This document shows, piece by piece, positions 1-10,173 of a DNA stretch of 39,572 nucleotides. Both the position numbers and the translations under genes were made by a program. Numbering within the stretch: position 1 is the first letter of the stretch; each line of letters opens with the position of its first letter. Below the pieces are notes generated by a model. That model saw only the letters and a program-made list of their open reading frames with translations, had not been told where the DNA came from and ran no database searches. Source of the stretch: Trueperaceae bacterium (lineage in GTDB: Bacteria; Deinococcota; Deinococci; Deinococcales; Trueperaceae). Where the stretch lies: the NCBI GenBank assembly GCA_011390735.1, contig JAABRV010000006.1:1-39572 (forward strand). Reading direction: 5' to 3'.

Positions 1-805
1 TCTCGCCGTCGGAGCGCTCGGCCAGGGCGGCGAGCAGCGCCGGCGTCACGCCCTTACCGCGCACGCCGCGCGCGCGGGCGTCCGCGAGGGCGGCCTCCAC
101 CCAGCCGCGCAGGGTCGCCGGGTCGAGCCCATCGACCACCGGTTGGCTGACGAGCATCCCGCCCGGCAGGCCCAGGGTGCGGTGGGCCCGGAAGGCGGCG
201 GCGAGTTCGGCGACCGTCTCGACGCGGGCGGGTAGCGGCAGGTCGGTCTCGCCGACGTGGAAGCCGGCCAGGTGATCGCTGCGCCAGCCGACGACCGGCA
301 CGCCCAGGGTCTCGAGCCGCTCCAGCGTCGCCGCCGCGTCCAGCACGCTCTTGGGGCCGGCCGAGACGGTGACGACCGGGTAGCGTGACAGCGCCGCGAG
401 GTCGGCGGACTCGTCGTACGCCTCGCGGTGGACGCCGCCGATGCCGCCGGTGGCGAAGGCCTCGATGCCGGCCGCGGCGGCGGCGTGCAGGGTGGTGGCG
501 ACGGTGGTGCCGGCGCAGCCGCCGCGCGCCACGATGGCGCCGAGGTTCCAGGGCGACGCCTTGTCGACCGCCTCCGTGGCCAGGCGCTCGAGCTCTCCGG
601 CGTCGAGGCCGACGCGCAGCCGCCCGTCCACGACGCCGACGGTGGCCGGCAGCGCGTCGCCCTCGGCCACCACGCGCTCCAGCCGGAGCGCCAGCTCCAG
701 GTTGGCCGGCCGCGGCAGCCCGTGCGTCAGCACCGTCGACTCCAGCGCGACGACCGGGCGGCCGGCGCGGAGCGCCTCGGCGACGTGTGGGGCGAGGTCG
801 ATCAC
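1..805 (-). CDS. psuG: Pseudouridine-5'-phosphate glycosidase (PsuG/IndA family), C-terminus beyond window edge
   Basis: Reverse-strand translation from GTG at 805: IDLAPHVAEALRAGRPVVALESTVLTHGLPRPANLELALRLERVV...LPATVGVVDGRLRVGL...; matches PsuG motifs (ESTVxxHGLP, PATxGVxDGxxxVGL). Open to base 1. Not in the supplied ORF list because it is truncated and GTG-started. Confidence 0.88.
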   Translation of the reverse strand, partial: MIDLAPHVAEALRAGRPVVALESTVLTHGLPRPANLELALRLERVVAEGDALPATVGVVDGRLRVGLDAGELERLATEAVDKASPWNLGAIVARGGCAGTTVATTLHAAAAAGIEAFATGGIGGVHREAYDESADLAALSRYPVVTVSAGPKSVLDAAATLERLETLGVPVVGWRSDHLAGFHVGETDLPLPARVETVAELAAAFRAHRTLGLPGGMLVSQPVVDGLDPATLRGWVEAALADARARGVRGKGVTPALLAALAERSDGE

Positions 806-811
806 GGGCGC

Positions 812-817
812 AGCATA
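812..817 (-). promoter_or_regulatory. -10 box TATGCT, 6 nt upstream of psuG GTG (leaderless-type promoter)
   Basis: Plus-strand agcata at 812-817, start codon cac at 803-805. Confidence 0.5.
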
Positions 818-958
818 CCCCCTACCCCGGCGCGCCGCCGCCGCGTGGACGGCCCGAGCCGCCGGCCCCCGCGAGGGCGCCCGGCGGCGCAGCCACGGTG
901 GCGGTCGCGGGGTGACGGACCCCGTCCTGGCCGACGCGGCGGTCGGCTGGGGGCGTGC

Positions 959-964
959 TAGGCT
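959..964 (+). promoter_or_regulatory. -10 box TAGGCT, 6 nt upstream of GTG (leaderless-type promoter)
   Basis: tgcTAGGCTccggccGTG. Confidence 0.5.
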
Positions 965-970
965 CCGGCC

Positions 971-1297
971 GTGGAGGTCGACGTCGGATCCTGGTGGCCG
1001 GTGATCTCGCAGCTCGGCGTCGGCGGCGTCGCCGGCTTCGCGGTCGGCTACGCGCTGAAGAAGGTCGGCAAGCTGCTGGCGGTCGCGGTCGGGCTGCTCT
1101 TCGTGGTCGTGCAGCTGCTCGCCTACCAAGGGTTCCTCACGGTGAACTGGGGCGAGGTCGAGGCGCGCGTCGATCCGCTGCTGCGCACCGACTCGCTCGG
1201 GGGCGCGTGGGAGAGCCTGGTGGCCATCCTGACGCACAACCTCCTGTTCGCGGGCGCCTTCGTGCCCGGGCTGATCTGGGGGCTGCGGCGCGGCTGA
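971..1297 (+). CDS. FUN14-family small membrane protein
   Basis: 108 aa, MEVDVGSWWPVISQLGVGGVAGFAVGYALKKVGKLLAVAVGLLFVVVQLLAYQGFLTVNWGEVE; GxxGFxxGYxxKxxxK and hydrophobic helices typical of FUN14. Confidence 0.7.
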   Translation: MEVDVGSWWPVISQLGVGGVAGFAVGYALKKVGKLLAVAVGLLFVVVQLLAYQGFLTVNWGEVEARVDPLLRTDSLGGAWESLVAILTHNLLFAGAFVPGLIWGLRRG

Positions 1298-1396
1298 CCG
1301 GCCTGCGGGCGCCCGCTGCGCCGAGGACGGGCGGGGATGGCGCCGAGGACGGACGCCCGCGGCGCCGGGAACCTGAGTCTCGCTCGCTCAACCTCC

Positions 1397-1426
1397 TTGA
1401 CAACCAGTGGCCCGCTGACCTAGCAT
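1397..1426 (+). promoter_or_regulatory. SigA-type promoter of groESL: TTGACA-N18-TAGCAT
   Basis: TTGACA 1397-1402, TAGCAT 1421-1426, directly upstream of CIRCE. Confidence 0.75.
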
Positions 1427-1434
1427 GACGGCAG

Positions 1435-1461
1435 TTGGCACTCGCGCCTCGCGAGTGCTAA
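1435..1461. promoter_or_regulatory. CIRCE operator (HrcA-binding inverted repeat)
   Basis: TTGGCACTC-N9-GAGTGCTAA, one mismatch to the TTAGCACTC-N9-GAGTGCTAA consensus, in the groES 5'UTR. Confidence 0.93.
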
Positions 1462-1506
1462 TCCATGTGAGCCCCGACAGGGGCGACATCCCACAACGGA
1501 GGACCC

Positions 1507-3445
<1,939 letters not shown>

Positions 3446-3462
3446 TCTCGGCCTGAACGTGT

Positions 3463-3486
3463 GTGACGGCCGCACGCGGCCGTCAC
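3463..3486. terminator. Hairpin 1 downstream of groEL
   Basis: gtgacggccg-cacg-cggccgtcac, perfect 10-bp stem. Confidence 0.6.
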
Positions 3487-3536
3487 CTGCGAGAGGGGGC
3501 CCCGGGCGCAAAGCTCGGGGCCCCTTCTCGCAGGTG
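3484..3536. terminator. Hairpin 2, about 24-bp stem, between convergent groEL and gpmI
   Basis: cacctgcgagagggggccccgggc-gcaaa-gctcggggccccttctcgcaggtg, nearly uninterrupted, no T-tract. Confidence 0.7.
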
Positions 3537-3574
3537 GTCGCACGGCGGGCGCGCGCCGGCGGGCGCCCGGCGGG

Positions 3575-5128
3575 TCAGTCCGCCGAAGCCTCCTCGACCA
3601 GCAGCGAGCGCCCGGTCATCGGCGCGGGCTGCTCGATCCCCAGCAGCGCCAGGATCGTGGGGGCGACGTCGCCGAGCACGCCGCCCTCGCGCAGCGTCAT
3701 GCCCGCCGGCCCGCCGACGAGCACGCAGGGCACGGGGTTGGTGGTGTGCGCCGTATGCGGCCCGCCGTCTTCGGCGATCATCTGTTCGGCGTTCCCATGG
3801 TCGGCCACGACGAGCGCCGCGCCGTCGCGGGTGGCGAGGGCCGCCAGCACTTCGCCGAGGCCGGCGTCGGCGGCCTCGCAGGCCCGCACCGCCGCCTCGA
3901 ACACGCCGGTGTGACCCACCATGTCGGGGTTGGCGAAGTTGATCAGCACGAACGCGTCGTCGCCCTCGGCGATCCGCCGGGCGCAGGCCGCGGCGAGGGC
4001 CGGCGCGCTCATCTCCGGCTGCAGGTCGTAGGTCGCGACCTTCGGCGAGGGCTCGAGGTGGCGCGACTCGCCCGCGTAAGGGGTCTCGTTCTTCGCGTTG
4101 AAGAAGTACGTGACGTGCGGGTACTTCTCGGTCTCGGCCGCGTGATGCTGTTGCAGTCCTGCGCTGGCGACGACCTCGGCCAGCGGCTCGTCGATCGGGG
4201 GCAGCTCGAGCGCGAACGGCGCGTCGAGCGCGGCGTCGAGCTGCATGATCGAGGCGAAGCGCACCGCGGGGACGCGCCCGCGGTCGAAGCCCTCCCAGTC
4301 GGGGCCGCCGAGGAAGGCGTGGGCCATCTGCCGCGCGCGGTCGGCGCGAAAGTTGAACATGAAGACGCCATCGCCGTCGTCGATCGTGGCGGGTGACTCG
4401 TCCGCCGCCGCGACGACGGTGGCGGTGACGAACTCGTCGGTCTCGCCGCGCGCGTAGGCCGCCTCGATCGCCTCGCCGGCGCTCGCCGCGCGGTGCACCC
4501 CGCGACCGTGGACCATGGCCTCCCACGCCTGCCGGGTGCGCTCCCAGCGCCGGTCGCGGTCCATCGCGTAGTAGCGCCCGATCACGGTGCGGACGCGCGC
4601 GGGGCGACCGAGCTCCGCGATCGCGGCCTCCAGCTCGGCGAGGTAGCCGCGCCCGCCGTCGGGCGCGGTGTCGCGGCCGTCGGTGAAGGCGTGGACCGCG
4701 ATGCGTTCGACCCCGAGTCGCCCCGCGATGTCGATCAGCGCGATCAGGTGCGGCAGGTCGGAGTGGACGCCGCCGTCCGACACGAGGCCGAGCAGGTGGA
4801 GCGTGCCGCCGTCGGCGGCAACGCTGCGGCAGAGCTCGGCCAGGACCGGGTTGCGCGCCAGGCTGCCGTCGTCGATGCGGTCCTGGACGAAGGAGAGCGA
4901 CTGGGGGACGACCCGGCCGGCGCCGAGGTTGAGATGGCCGACCTCGCTGTTGCCCATCTGGCCGGCCGGGAGGCCGACGGCGGGTCCCGACGCCTCGAGC
5001 GTGGTGCGGGGCCCGGCCGACCAGATGCGGTCGAAGACGGGGGTGTGAGCGGCGGCGACGGCGTTGCCGGGACCGGGCTCGGCGAGGCCGAAGCCATCGA
5101 GGACGACGAGGACGACGGGACGGGTCAT
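3575..5128 (-). CDS. gpmI: 2,3-bisphosphoglycerate-independent phosphoglycerate mutase
   Basis: 517 aa; RPVVLVVLDGFGLAEPGPGNAVAAAHTPVFDRIW...GQMGNSEVGHLNLGAGRVV... Confidence 0.97.
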   Translation of the reverse strand: MTRPVVLVVLDGFGLAEPGPGNAVAAAHTPVFDRIWSAGPRTTLEASGPAVGLPAGQMGNSEVGHLNLGAGRVVPQSLSFVQDRIDDGSLARNPVLAELCRSVAADGGTLHLLGLVSDGGVHSDLPHLIALIDIAGRLGVERIAVHAFTDGRDTAPDGGRGYLAELEAAIAELGRPARVRTVIGRYYAMDRDRRWERTRQAWEAMVHGRGVHRAASAGEAIEAAYARGETDEFVTATVVAAADESPATIDDGDGVFMFNFRADRARQMAHAFLGGPDWEGFDRGRVPAVRFASIMQLDAALDAPFALELPPIDEPLAEVVASAGLQQHHAAETEKYPHVTYFFNAKNETPYAGESRHLEPSPKVATYDLQPEMSAPALAAACARRIAEGDDAFVLINFANPDMVGHTGVFEAAVRACEAADAGLGEVLAALATRDGAALVVADHGNAEQMIAEDGGPHTAHTTNPVPCVLVGGPAGMTLREGGVLGDVAPTILALLGIEQPAPMTGRSLLVEEASAD

Positions 5129-6072
5129 GGGACCTCCGGGGATCGGCGGCGGAGCCGGCCGAGGGCGCGCAGGGCGCGCGGGTCGACGCCGTCGCGTGCG
5201 GGATCGACGTCATCGAGATCGATGGCTTCCAGGCGGGCGTTCGGCGGTGTGCCCGCGGTCGGGTCGTCGCCGGGACCGGGCGCCGCGCCCCGGTGCAGGG
5301 TCACCGCGCCGCGGTGCAGGGCCACCGCGCAGCGGACGGCCGCCTCGAGGGCAGCGAGCTGGGTCGTGTCGGCGAGCGCGCGCGGCAGCAGGTCCTGGAT
5401 GAGCGCGCGCACACGGCCGCGGGCGAGCCACAGGGCGACGCGCCGCTCGTCGTCGGTGAGCGCCGGGGTGGCGGACCCGGGGGCGACCGCCAGCCGTGCG
5501 GCGGCGTCCGCCACCTTCTGCAGCGACGCCTGCCGGCGGCACGTCGCGCAGCGCGTCGCGCCGTCCGGGGCCGGGTCGGGCTCGGTCAGGGCGCCACAGA
5601 CGTCGCACGGGCGCCAGCCCGCGGCACGACGGCGCGCACGCAGGCCCGCCAGGGCGCGACCGGTCGCGGCCGCGGCGGGCACCAGCTCGTCGGGCAGCCC
5701 CAGCGCCGCCTGCTCCAGCTGGCGCAGCTCGTCGGGGTCGGGCGGCGGTGGCGGGGGCGGGGCCGGCGCCTCCGCCGGCGCGACGCGCCCGACGCGGAAG
5801 CGCAGGTCCCGCACGGTCGGCTCCGGCAGGCGGCCGCGGTACGCCTCGAGGATGCGGTGCCGCTGCAGGCCCAGGTGCATCGCCGTCTCGGCGTCGGCGA
5901 CCTCGACGATCAGCGTGCCGTTCTGGAAGGCGACCGCGGTCGCGAAGCGCGCCACGTCGTCGCCGACGATCCGCGGCCAGGCCAGCACCGCCTCGGCGCG
6001 CCGCACCCCACGGACCCAGCCGCCGCGGCGCATCGCGGCGTCGAGCCAGGCGGTCACGTGGCCTTCACGCAT
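5125..6072 (-). CDS. DUF721/DciA-like protein with C-terminal zinc-ribbon extension
   Basis: N-term WLDAAMRRGGWVRGVRRAEAVLAWPRIVGDDVARFATAVAFQNGTLIVEVADAETAMHLGLQRHRILEAYR is DUF721-like; then CDVCGAL..CATC ribbon. Sits directly after recF. Confidence 0.75.
   Translation of the reverse strand: MREGHVTAWLDAAMRRGGWVRGVRRAEAVLAWPRIVGDDVARFATAVAFQNGTLIVEVADAETAMHLGLQRHRILEAYRGRLPEPTVRDLRFRVGRVAPAEAPAPPPPPPPDPDELRQLEQAALGLPDELVPAAAATGRALAGLRARRRAAGWRPCDVCGALTEPDPAPDGATRCATCRRQASLQKVADAAARLAVAPGSATPALTDDERRVALWLARGRVRALIQDLLPRALADTTQLAALEAAVRCAVALHRGAVTLHRGAAPGPGDDPTAGTPPNARLEAIDLDDVDPARDGVDPRALRALGRLRRRSPEVP
5291..5330. repeat. 21-bp-period in-frame tandem duplication in the dciA-like gene
   Basis: cggtgcagggtcaccgcgc (5291-5309) and cggtgcagggccaccgcgc (5312-5330); encodes ALHRGAV-TLHRGAA. 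Confidence 0.85.
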
Positions 6073-7117
6073 CGTCGACCTCGAGTCGCCCGCCGGCGAT
6101 GCGCCACACCCGGTCGGCGTCGGGCGGGGGCTCGGTGCCCGTGACCAGGGCCTGCGGCGTGCGGCGCGCCAGCGCCATGAGGTAGGCGCGCCGGTCGACG
6201 TCGAGTTCGGCCGAGACGTCGTCGATCAGCAGCACGGGCGGCGTCCCGTGCCGCTCCTCCAGCAGCGCGAACTCGGCGACCCGCAGGGCGAGGGCGGCGG
6301 TGCGGGCCTCGCCCCGCGAGCCGAAGGCGCGCACGTCGTGTTCGTCGAGCGCCAGCTCGAGGTCGTCGCGGTGCGGGCCCACCACGGTCGCGGCGCGGGC
6401 GCGCTCCTCGTCGCGGGTGGCCGCCAGCGCCGCGAGCAGCGCCTCGCCGCCGGCGGCGCGCCGCAGCGTCAGCGATAGACGTTTCCCGTCGCCGGCGACG
6501 TCCGCGTACGCCTGCCCCGCGATCGGCGCGAGGCGCGTCAGCGCACGCCGCCTCAGCGCGTCGATCTCGTCGCCGAGCTCGGCGAAGCGGGCGTCCCAGA
6601 CCGGCAGGGTGGCGTCGGCGCCGGAACGCTTCAGGACGGCGTTCCGCTGCTCCACGACGCGATGATACCCGCGCAGCATCAGCGCGTAGCGCAGGGAGAG
6701 CCGGGCGAGCAGGTCGTCGAGGAAGCCGCGCCGCAGGGCCGGCGGGCCGTGGACGAGGTCGGCGTCCTCCGGGGCGATGCGCACCGCGCCGCCGAGGCGG
6801 GCGACGTCGGCCGAGCGCACGGCCTGCCCGTCGAGGCGCACGGCCTTGCGCCCCGCGCTCAGCCCCACCTCGACGGTGTGTCGCTCGTCGCCCACCTGCA
6901 GCGCGACGCCGACGAAGCCCTCGCTCTCGCCGAAGCGCAGCGATTGCGCCACCGTGCCGCTCGGCAGCGACGCGGTGCAGCCGAGGTAGACGGCGTCGAC
7001 GAGGTTCGACTTGCCGGCCGCGTTGCGGCCGACGACGCAGGTGACGCCGTCGGGCAGGCGGACGTCGGCGGTCGTCAGGTTGCGGAAATGGAGCTGCCTC
7101 AGGGCGCGGACGCGCAC
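6065..7117 (-). CDS. recF: DNA replication/repair protein RecF
   Basis: RALRQLHFRNLTTADVRLPDGVTCVVGRNAAGKSNLVDAVYLG...[38 protein letters not shown]...PPVLLIDDVSAELD. Confidence 0.96.
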   Translation of the reverse strand: MRVRALRQLHFRNLTTADVRLPDGVTCVVGRNAAGKSNLVDAVYLGCTASLPSGTVAQSLRFGESEGFVGVALQVGDERHTVEVGLSAGRKAVRLDGQAVRSADVARLGGAVRIAPEDADLVHGPPALRRGFLDDLLARLSLRYALMLRGYHRVVEQRNAVLKRSGADATLPVWDARFAELGDEIDALRRRALTRLAPIAGQAYADVAGDGKRLSLTLRRAAGGEALLAALAATRDEERARAATVVGPHRDDLELALDEHDVRAFGSRGEARTAALALRVAEFALLEERHGTPPVLLIDDVSAELDVDRRAYLMALARRTPQALVTGTEPPPDADRVWRIAGGRLEVDDA

Positions 7118-7123
7118 CCGGCG

Positions 7124-7129
7124 AGTCTA
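7124..7129 (-). promoter_or_regulatory. -10 box TAGACT, 6 nt upstream of recF GTG
   Basis: Reverse strand: gggTAGACTcgccggGTG. Confidence 0.55.
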
Positions 7130-7193
7130 CCCGCTGGGCCCGGGGCCCACGGGGACGCTGCGGACCGCTGCGGGCGCCGAGCGTAGGCCACAA

Positions 7194-7210
7194 CTCGGAA
7201 CGGTTCCGAG
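7194..7210. promoter_or_regulatory. Perfect 17-bp inverted repeat in the recF/sufS divergent promoter region (candidate operator)
   Basis: CTCGGAAC-G-GTTCCGAG; ends 7 bp before the sufS -10 box. Confidence 0.6.
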
Positions 7211-7217
7211 GACGTGC

Positions 7218-7223
7218 TAGATT
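7218..7223 (+). promoter_or_regulatory. -10 box TAGATT, 5 nt upstream of sufS ATG
   Basis: gtgcTAGATTgcggcATG. Confidence 0.55.
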
Positions 7224-7228
7224 GCGGC

Positions 7229-8473
7229 ATGACCGACCACGACGTTGCCCGGCTGCGGCGCGACTTCCCGATCCTCGAGCGGCGCGTCAACGACCGTCCC
7301 CTGGTCTACCTCGACAGCGCCGCGTCGGCGCAGGCGCCGCGCCAGGTGCTCGAGGCCGTCGACCGCTACCGCCGACACCACCACGCGAACGTGCACCGCG
7401 GAGCCCACACGCTCTCCGCGGAGGCCACCGAGATGTACGAGGGCGCCCGCGCCCGCGTCGCCCGCTTCCTGCGGGCCGGCGACCCCCGGGGGGTCGTGTT
7501 CACCCGCAACGCCACCGAGGCGATCAACCTCGTGGCGCACGCCTACGGCCGTCACCGCCTGCGCGAGGGCGACGAGATCGTCGTCACCGTCGCGGAGCAC
7601 CACGCCAACCTGGTGCCCTGGCACCTGCTCGCGGCCGAGCGCGGCGCGATCGTGCGCGGCGTGCCCCTCGGCGCCGACTTCCGCGTCGACCACGACGCGC
7701 TCACCGCGGCCATCGGCGAACGCACGAAGATCGTCGCGACCTACCACGTCTCCAACGTCCTCGGGAACCTGCAGCCGCTGCGGGCCGTGGCGGACGCCGC
7801 CCACGCGGTCGGCGCCCTGTTCGTCGTCGACGGGGCGCAGGCGGCCCCGCACGTCCCGATCGACGTCGCCGCGCTCGGCGCGGACGCGTACGCCTTCTCG
7901 GGGCACAAGGTCGGCGGACCGACCGGCATCGGCGCCCTGTGGATGCGTCCCGAGGTGCTCGAGACGCTGCCGCCGTTCCTCGGCGGCGGCGAGATGATCC
8001 GCCGCGTCGAGGTCGACCGCAGCACCTACGCCGACATCCCCATGCGCTTCGAGGCCGGCACGCCGGCGATCGCCGAGGCGATCGGCCTGGCGGCGGCGCT
8101 GGACTACCTCGATGACGTCGGCCTGGAGGCGATCTGGGAACACGACCGCGCCCTGGCGAGGTACGCGTTGGCGCGGCTGGCCGAGCTGGACGGCGTCACG
8201 ACCTACGGCCCGGTGGGCCCCGATCGCGGCGGCATCGTCCCGTTCAACGTCGACGGCGTGCACCCGCACGACGTCGCGAGCTTCCTGGACGCGGAGGGCA
8301 TCGCCGTCCGCGCCGGCCACCACTGCGCGCAGCCGCTGATGCGCGCCCTCGGCGTCGACGCCACCGCGCGGGCGAGCTTCTGGCTGTACACCACCGAGGC
8401 GGAGGTCGACGCCTTCGTCGACGCCGTCACCCGCTCCCGCGCGTTCTTCGCGCCGCTGACGGTCGCGCCGTGA
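7229..8473 (+). CDS. sufS: Cysteine desulfurase, SufS type
   Basis: MTDHDVARLRRDFPILERRVNDRPLVYLDSAASAQAPRQVLEAVDRYRRHHHANVHRGAHTLS...FSGHKVGGPTGIG...RAGHHCAQPLM. ATG at 7229 preferred over upstream GTG 7214, which overlaps the -10 box. Confidence 0.95.
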   Translation: MTDHDVARLRRDFPILERRVNDRPLVYLDSAASAQAPRQVLEAVDRYRRHHHANVHRGAHTLSAEATEMYEGARARVARFLRAGDPRGVVFTRNATEAINLVAHAYGRHRLREGDEIVVTVAEHHANLVPWHLLAAERGAIVRGVPLGADFRVDHDALTAAIGERTKIVATYHVSNVLGNLQPLRAVADAAHAVGALFVVDGAQAAPHVPIDVAALGADAYAFSGHKVGGPTGIGALWMRPEVLETLPPFLGGGEMIRRVEVDRSTYADIPMRFEAGTPAIAEAIGLAAALDYLDDVGLEAIWEHDRALARYALARLAELDGVTTYGPVGPDRGGIVPFNVDGVHPHDVASFLDAEGIAVRAGHHCAQPLMRALGVDATARASFWLYTTEAEVDAFVDAVTRSRAFFAPLTVAP

Positions 8474-8967
8474 CCGCGCTCGCCCAGATGTACCAGGCGG
8501 CCATCCTCGAGCACGCCCGCCGGACCCGCCACCGTGGCGTCCTCGACCCGGCCGACGCCCGGCAGGAGGGCGTCAACCCGTCGTGCGGCGACGAGCTGCT
8601 GCTCACGTTGCGGTTCGGCGACGACACCGTGAGCGAGGTGCGCTACGAGGGCAAGGGCTGCGCCATCTCGCAGGCCTCGGCGTCGCTGATGGCGGAGGCG
8701 ATCGAGGGCCTCGGCCGCGACGAGGTGGAGGCGCTGATCGGCCACGTCAAGGCGATGATCCATGGCGAGGGCCTGCACCCCGACCTGGGCGAGCTGGCGG
8801 TCCTCGAGGGCGTGCGCCGGCTGCCGGCGCGCGTGAAGTGCGCGGCGTTGGCGTGGACCACGCTCGAGGCGGCCTTGCGGACGCATCCGGCGGCCGATCG
8901 CTCGGCCGCCGAGGCGGACGGTGAGGCGGGCGCCGACGCCGGCGCCCGCGAACCGGACGGGGCCTAG
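8470..8967 (+). CDS. sufU: SufU-type Fe-S cluster assembly protein
   Basis: MYQAAILEHARRTRHRG...NPSCGDELLLTLRFGDDTVSEVRYEGKGCAISQASASLMAEAIEG...VKCAALAWTTLEAAL. Confidence 0.94.
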   Translation: MTALAQMYQAAILEHARRTRHRGVLDPADARQEGVNPSCGDELLLTLRFGDDTVSEVRYEGKGCAISQASASLMAEAIEGLGRDEVEALIGHVKAMIHGEGLHPDLGELAVLEGVRRLPARVKCAALAWTTLEAALRTHPAADRSAAEADGEAGADAGAREPDGA

Positions 8968-9491
8968 CCCGGGACGTCCTCCTCGCCGATCGCCCAAGCG
9001 TCGTCGGCGAGGTCGTCGCGGCGGGCGCCGGTGGCCGGGCGATGCGTGCCCTGGGCCGGATCGAGGGCGCGCAAGAAGCCGGTGAGTTGCCCCCGGAGCT
9101 GTTCGCGCACGATGGCCTGCGAGTGCTCGAGCCGCGCGAGTTCCGCGTGCGCCGCGGCCACCTCCGCGTCCGCCTCGCGGCGCATGGCGTCCGCCTGCGC
9201 CCGCGCCTCGGCCTCGATGAGGCGCGCCGCCTCGCGGGCGTTGTCCTTCATCGCCGTAGCGATCCGCTCCGCCGCGATGACGGCCCGCTGCAGCTCCGCC
9301 TCCGCCTCCCGCAGTTGGGCGATCTGCTCGTCGCGCTCGGCGATCTCGTCCCGCAGATGCCGGATCTCCCGCAGACTGCGCTCGCGCTCCGCGGCCACCC
9401 GCTCCAGCAGGGCCCGGACGGCGCCCGCGCGGTAGCCGAAGAGCGCACGCTCGAAGGTCGCGTGTTCGATGTCGAGCGGCGTCAGGGTCAT
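8964..9491 (-). CDS. DivIVA-domain coiled-coil protein
   Basis: MTLTPLDIEHATFERALFGYRAGAVRALLERVAAERERSLREIRHLRDEIAERDEQIAQLREAEAELQRAV...; DivIVA N-terminal motif, ATGA overlap with yggS. Confidence 0.88.
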   Translation of the reverse strand: MTLTPLDIEHATFERALFGYRAGAVRALLERVAAERERSLREIRHLRDEIAERDEQIAQLREAEAELQRAVIAAERIATAMKDNAREAARLIEAEARAQADAMRREADAEVAAAHAELARLEHSQAIVREQLRGQLTGFLRALDPAQGTHRPATGARRDDLADDAWAIGEEDVPG

Positions 9492-10168
9492 CGGTCCACC
9501 TCGACCGGGCGCGGATCCTCGACCGTCGCCCCGGCGAACAGCGCGCTGCCGACCCGGATCCAGGTGGCCCCCTCCTCGATCGCGACCTCGAAGTCGCCGC
9601 TCATGCCCATCGACGTCCTGCCGCCCGCGTGCCGCTCCGCCAGTTCGCGCAGGGCACGGAAGACGGGTCGGGCGCGCTCCGGATCCGGGTCGTACGGTGC
9701 CATCGTCATCAGCCCCTCGAGTCGGACGTGCGGCGCGTCGCGCACCCGGGCGACGAGGTCCGCGAGGCCGGCGGGGTCGACGCCGTGCTTGGCGCTCTCG
9801 CCCGCGACGTTGACCTGCAGCAGGACGGGGAAGACGTGGCCGTGCCGCCCGCCGTCCGCCTCGAGCGCGTCGATCAGGCGCGCCGAGTCGACGCCGTGCA
9901 GCAGCGCGAAGCCCCGGCAGTAGCGGACCTTGTTCGTCTGCAGGTGGCCCACGAGGTGCCACTCGACGTCGGGGCCGAGCGCCTCGGCCTTGGGCCGCCA
10001 CTCCTGCACACGGCTCTCGCCCAGCACCCGGTGTCCGCGATCGAGCACGGCCGCGCGCACCGCCTCGGCGTCGTGCCCCTTGGTGACGGCCACCAGCCGC
10101 ACCTCGCCGGGGTCGCGAGCGGCCCGCGCGCAGGCGCGATCGATGCGTTCACGGACGTCGGCCAGCAT
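9488..10168 (-). CDS. YggS-family PLP homeostasis protein
   Basis: 226 aa; VRLVAVTKGHDAEAVRAAVLDRGHRVLGESRVQEWRPKAEAL...EWHLVGHLQTNKVRY...MGMSGDFEVAIEEGATWIRVGSALFA. Confidence 0.95.
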   Translation of the reverse strand: MLADVRERIDRACARAARDPGEVRLVAVTKGHDAEAVRAAVLDRGHRVLGESRVQEWRPKAEALGPDVEWHLVGHLQTNKVRYCRGFALLHGVDSARLIDALEADGGRHGHVFPVLLQVNVAGESAKHGVDPAGLADLVARVRDAPHVRLEGLMTMAPYDPDPERARPVFRALRELAERHAGGRTSMGMSGDFEVAIEEGATWIRVGSALFAGATVEDPRPVEVDR

Positions 10169-10173
10169 CGCGC

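Noticed and set aside
832-890. GCGCCGCCG...CGGCGGCGC inverted repeat between psuG and FUN14
   Set aside because: 41-bp spacing and simple GC composition; likely chance.
385-1004. Arg/Pro/Ala-rich plus-strand ORFs (176-187 aa)
   Set aside because: Out-of-frame readings of psuG antisense; low-complexity composition.
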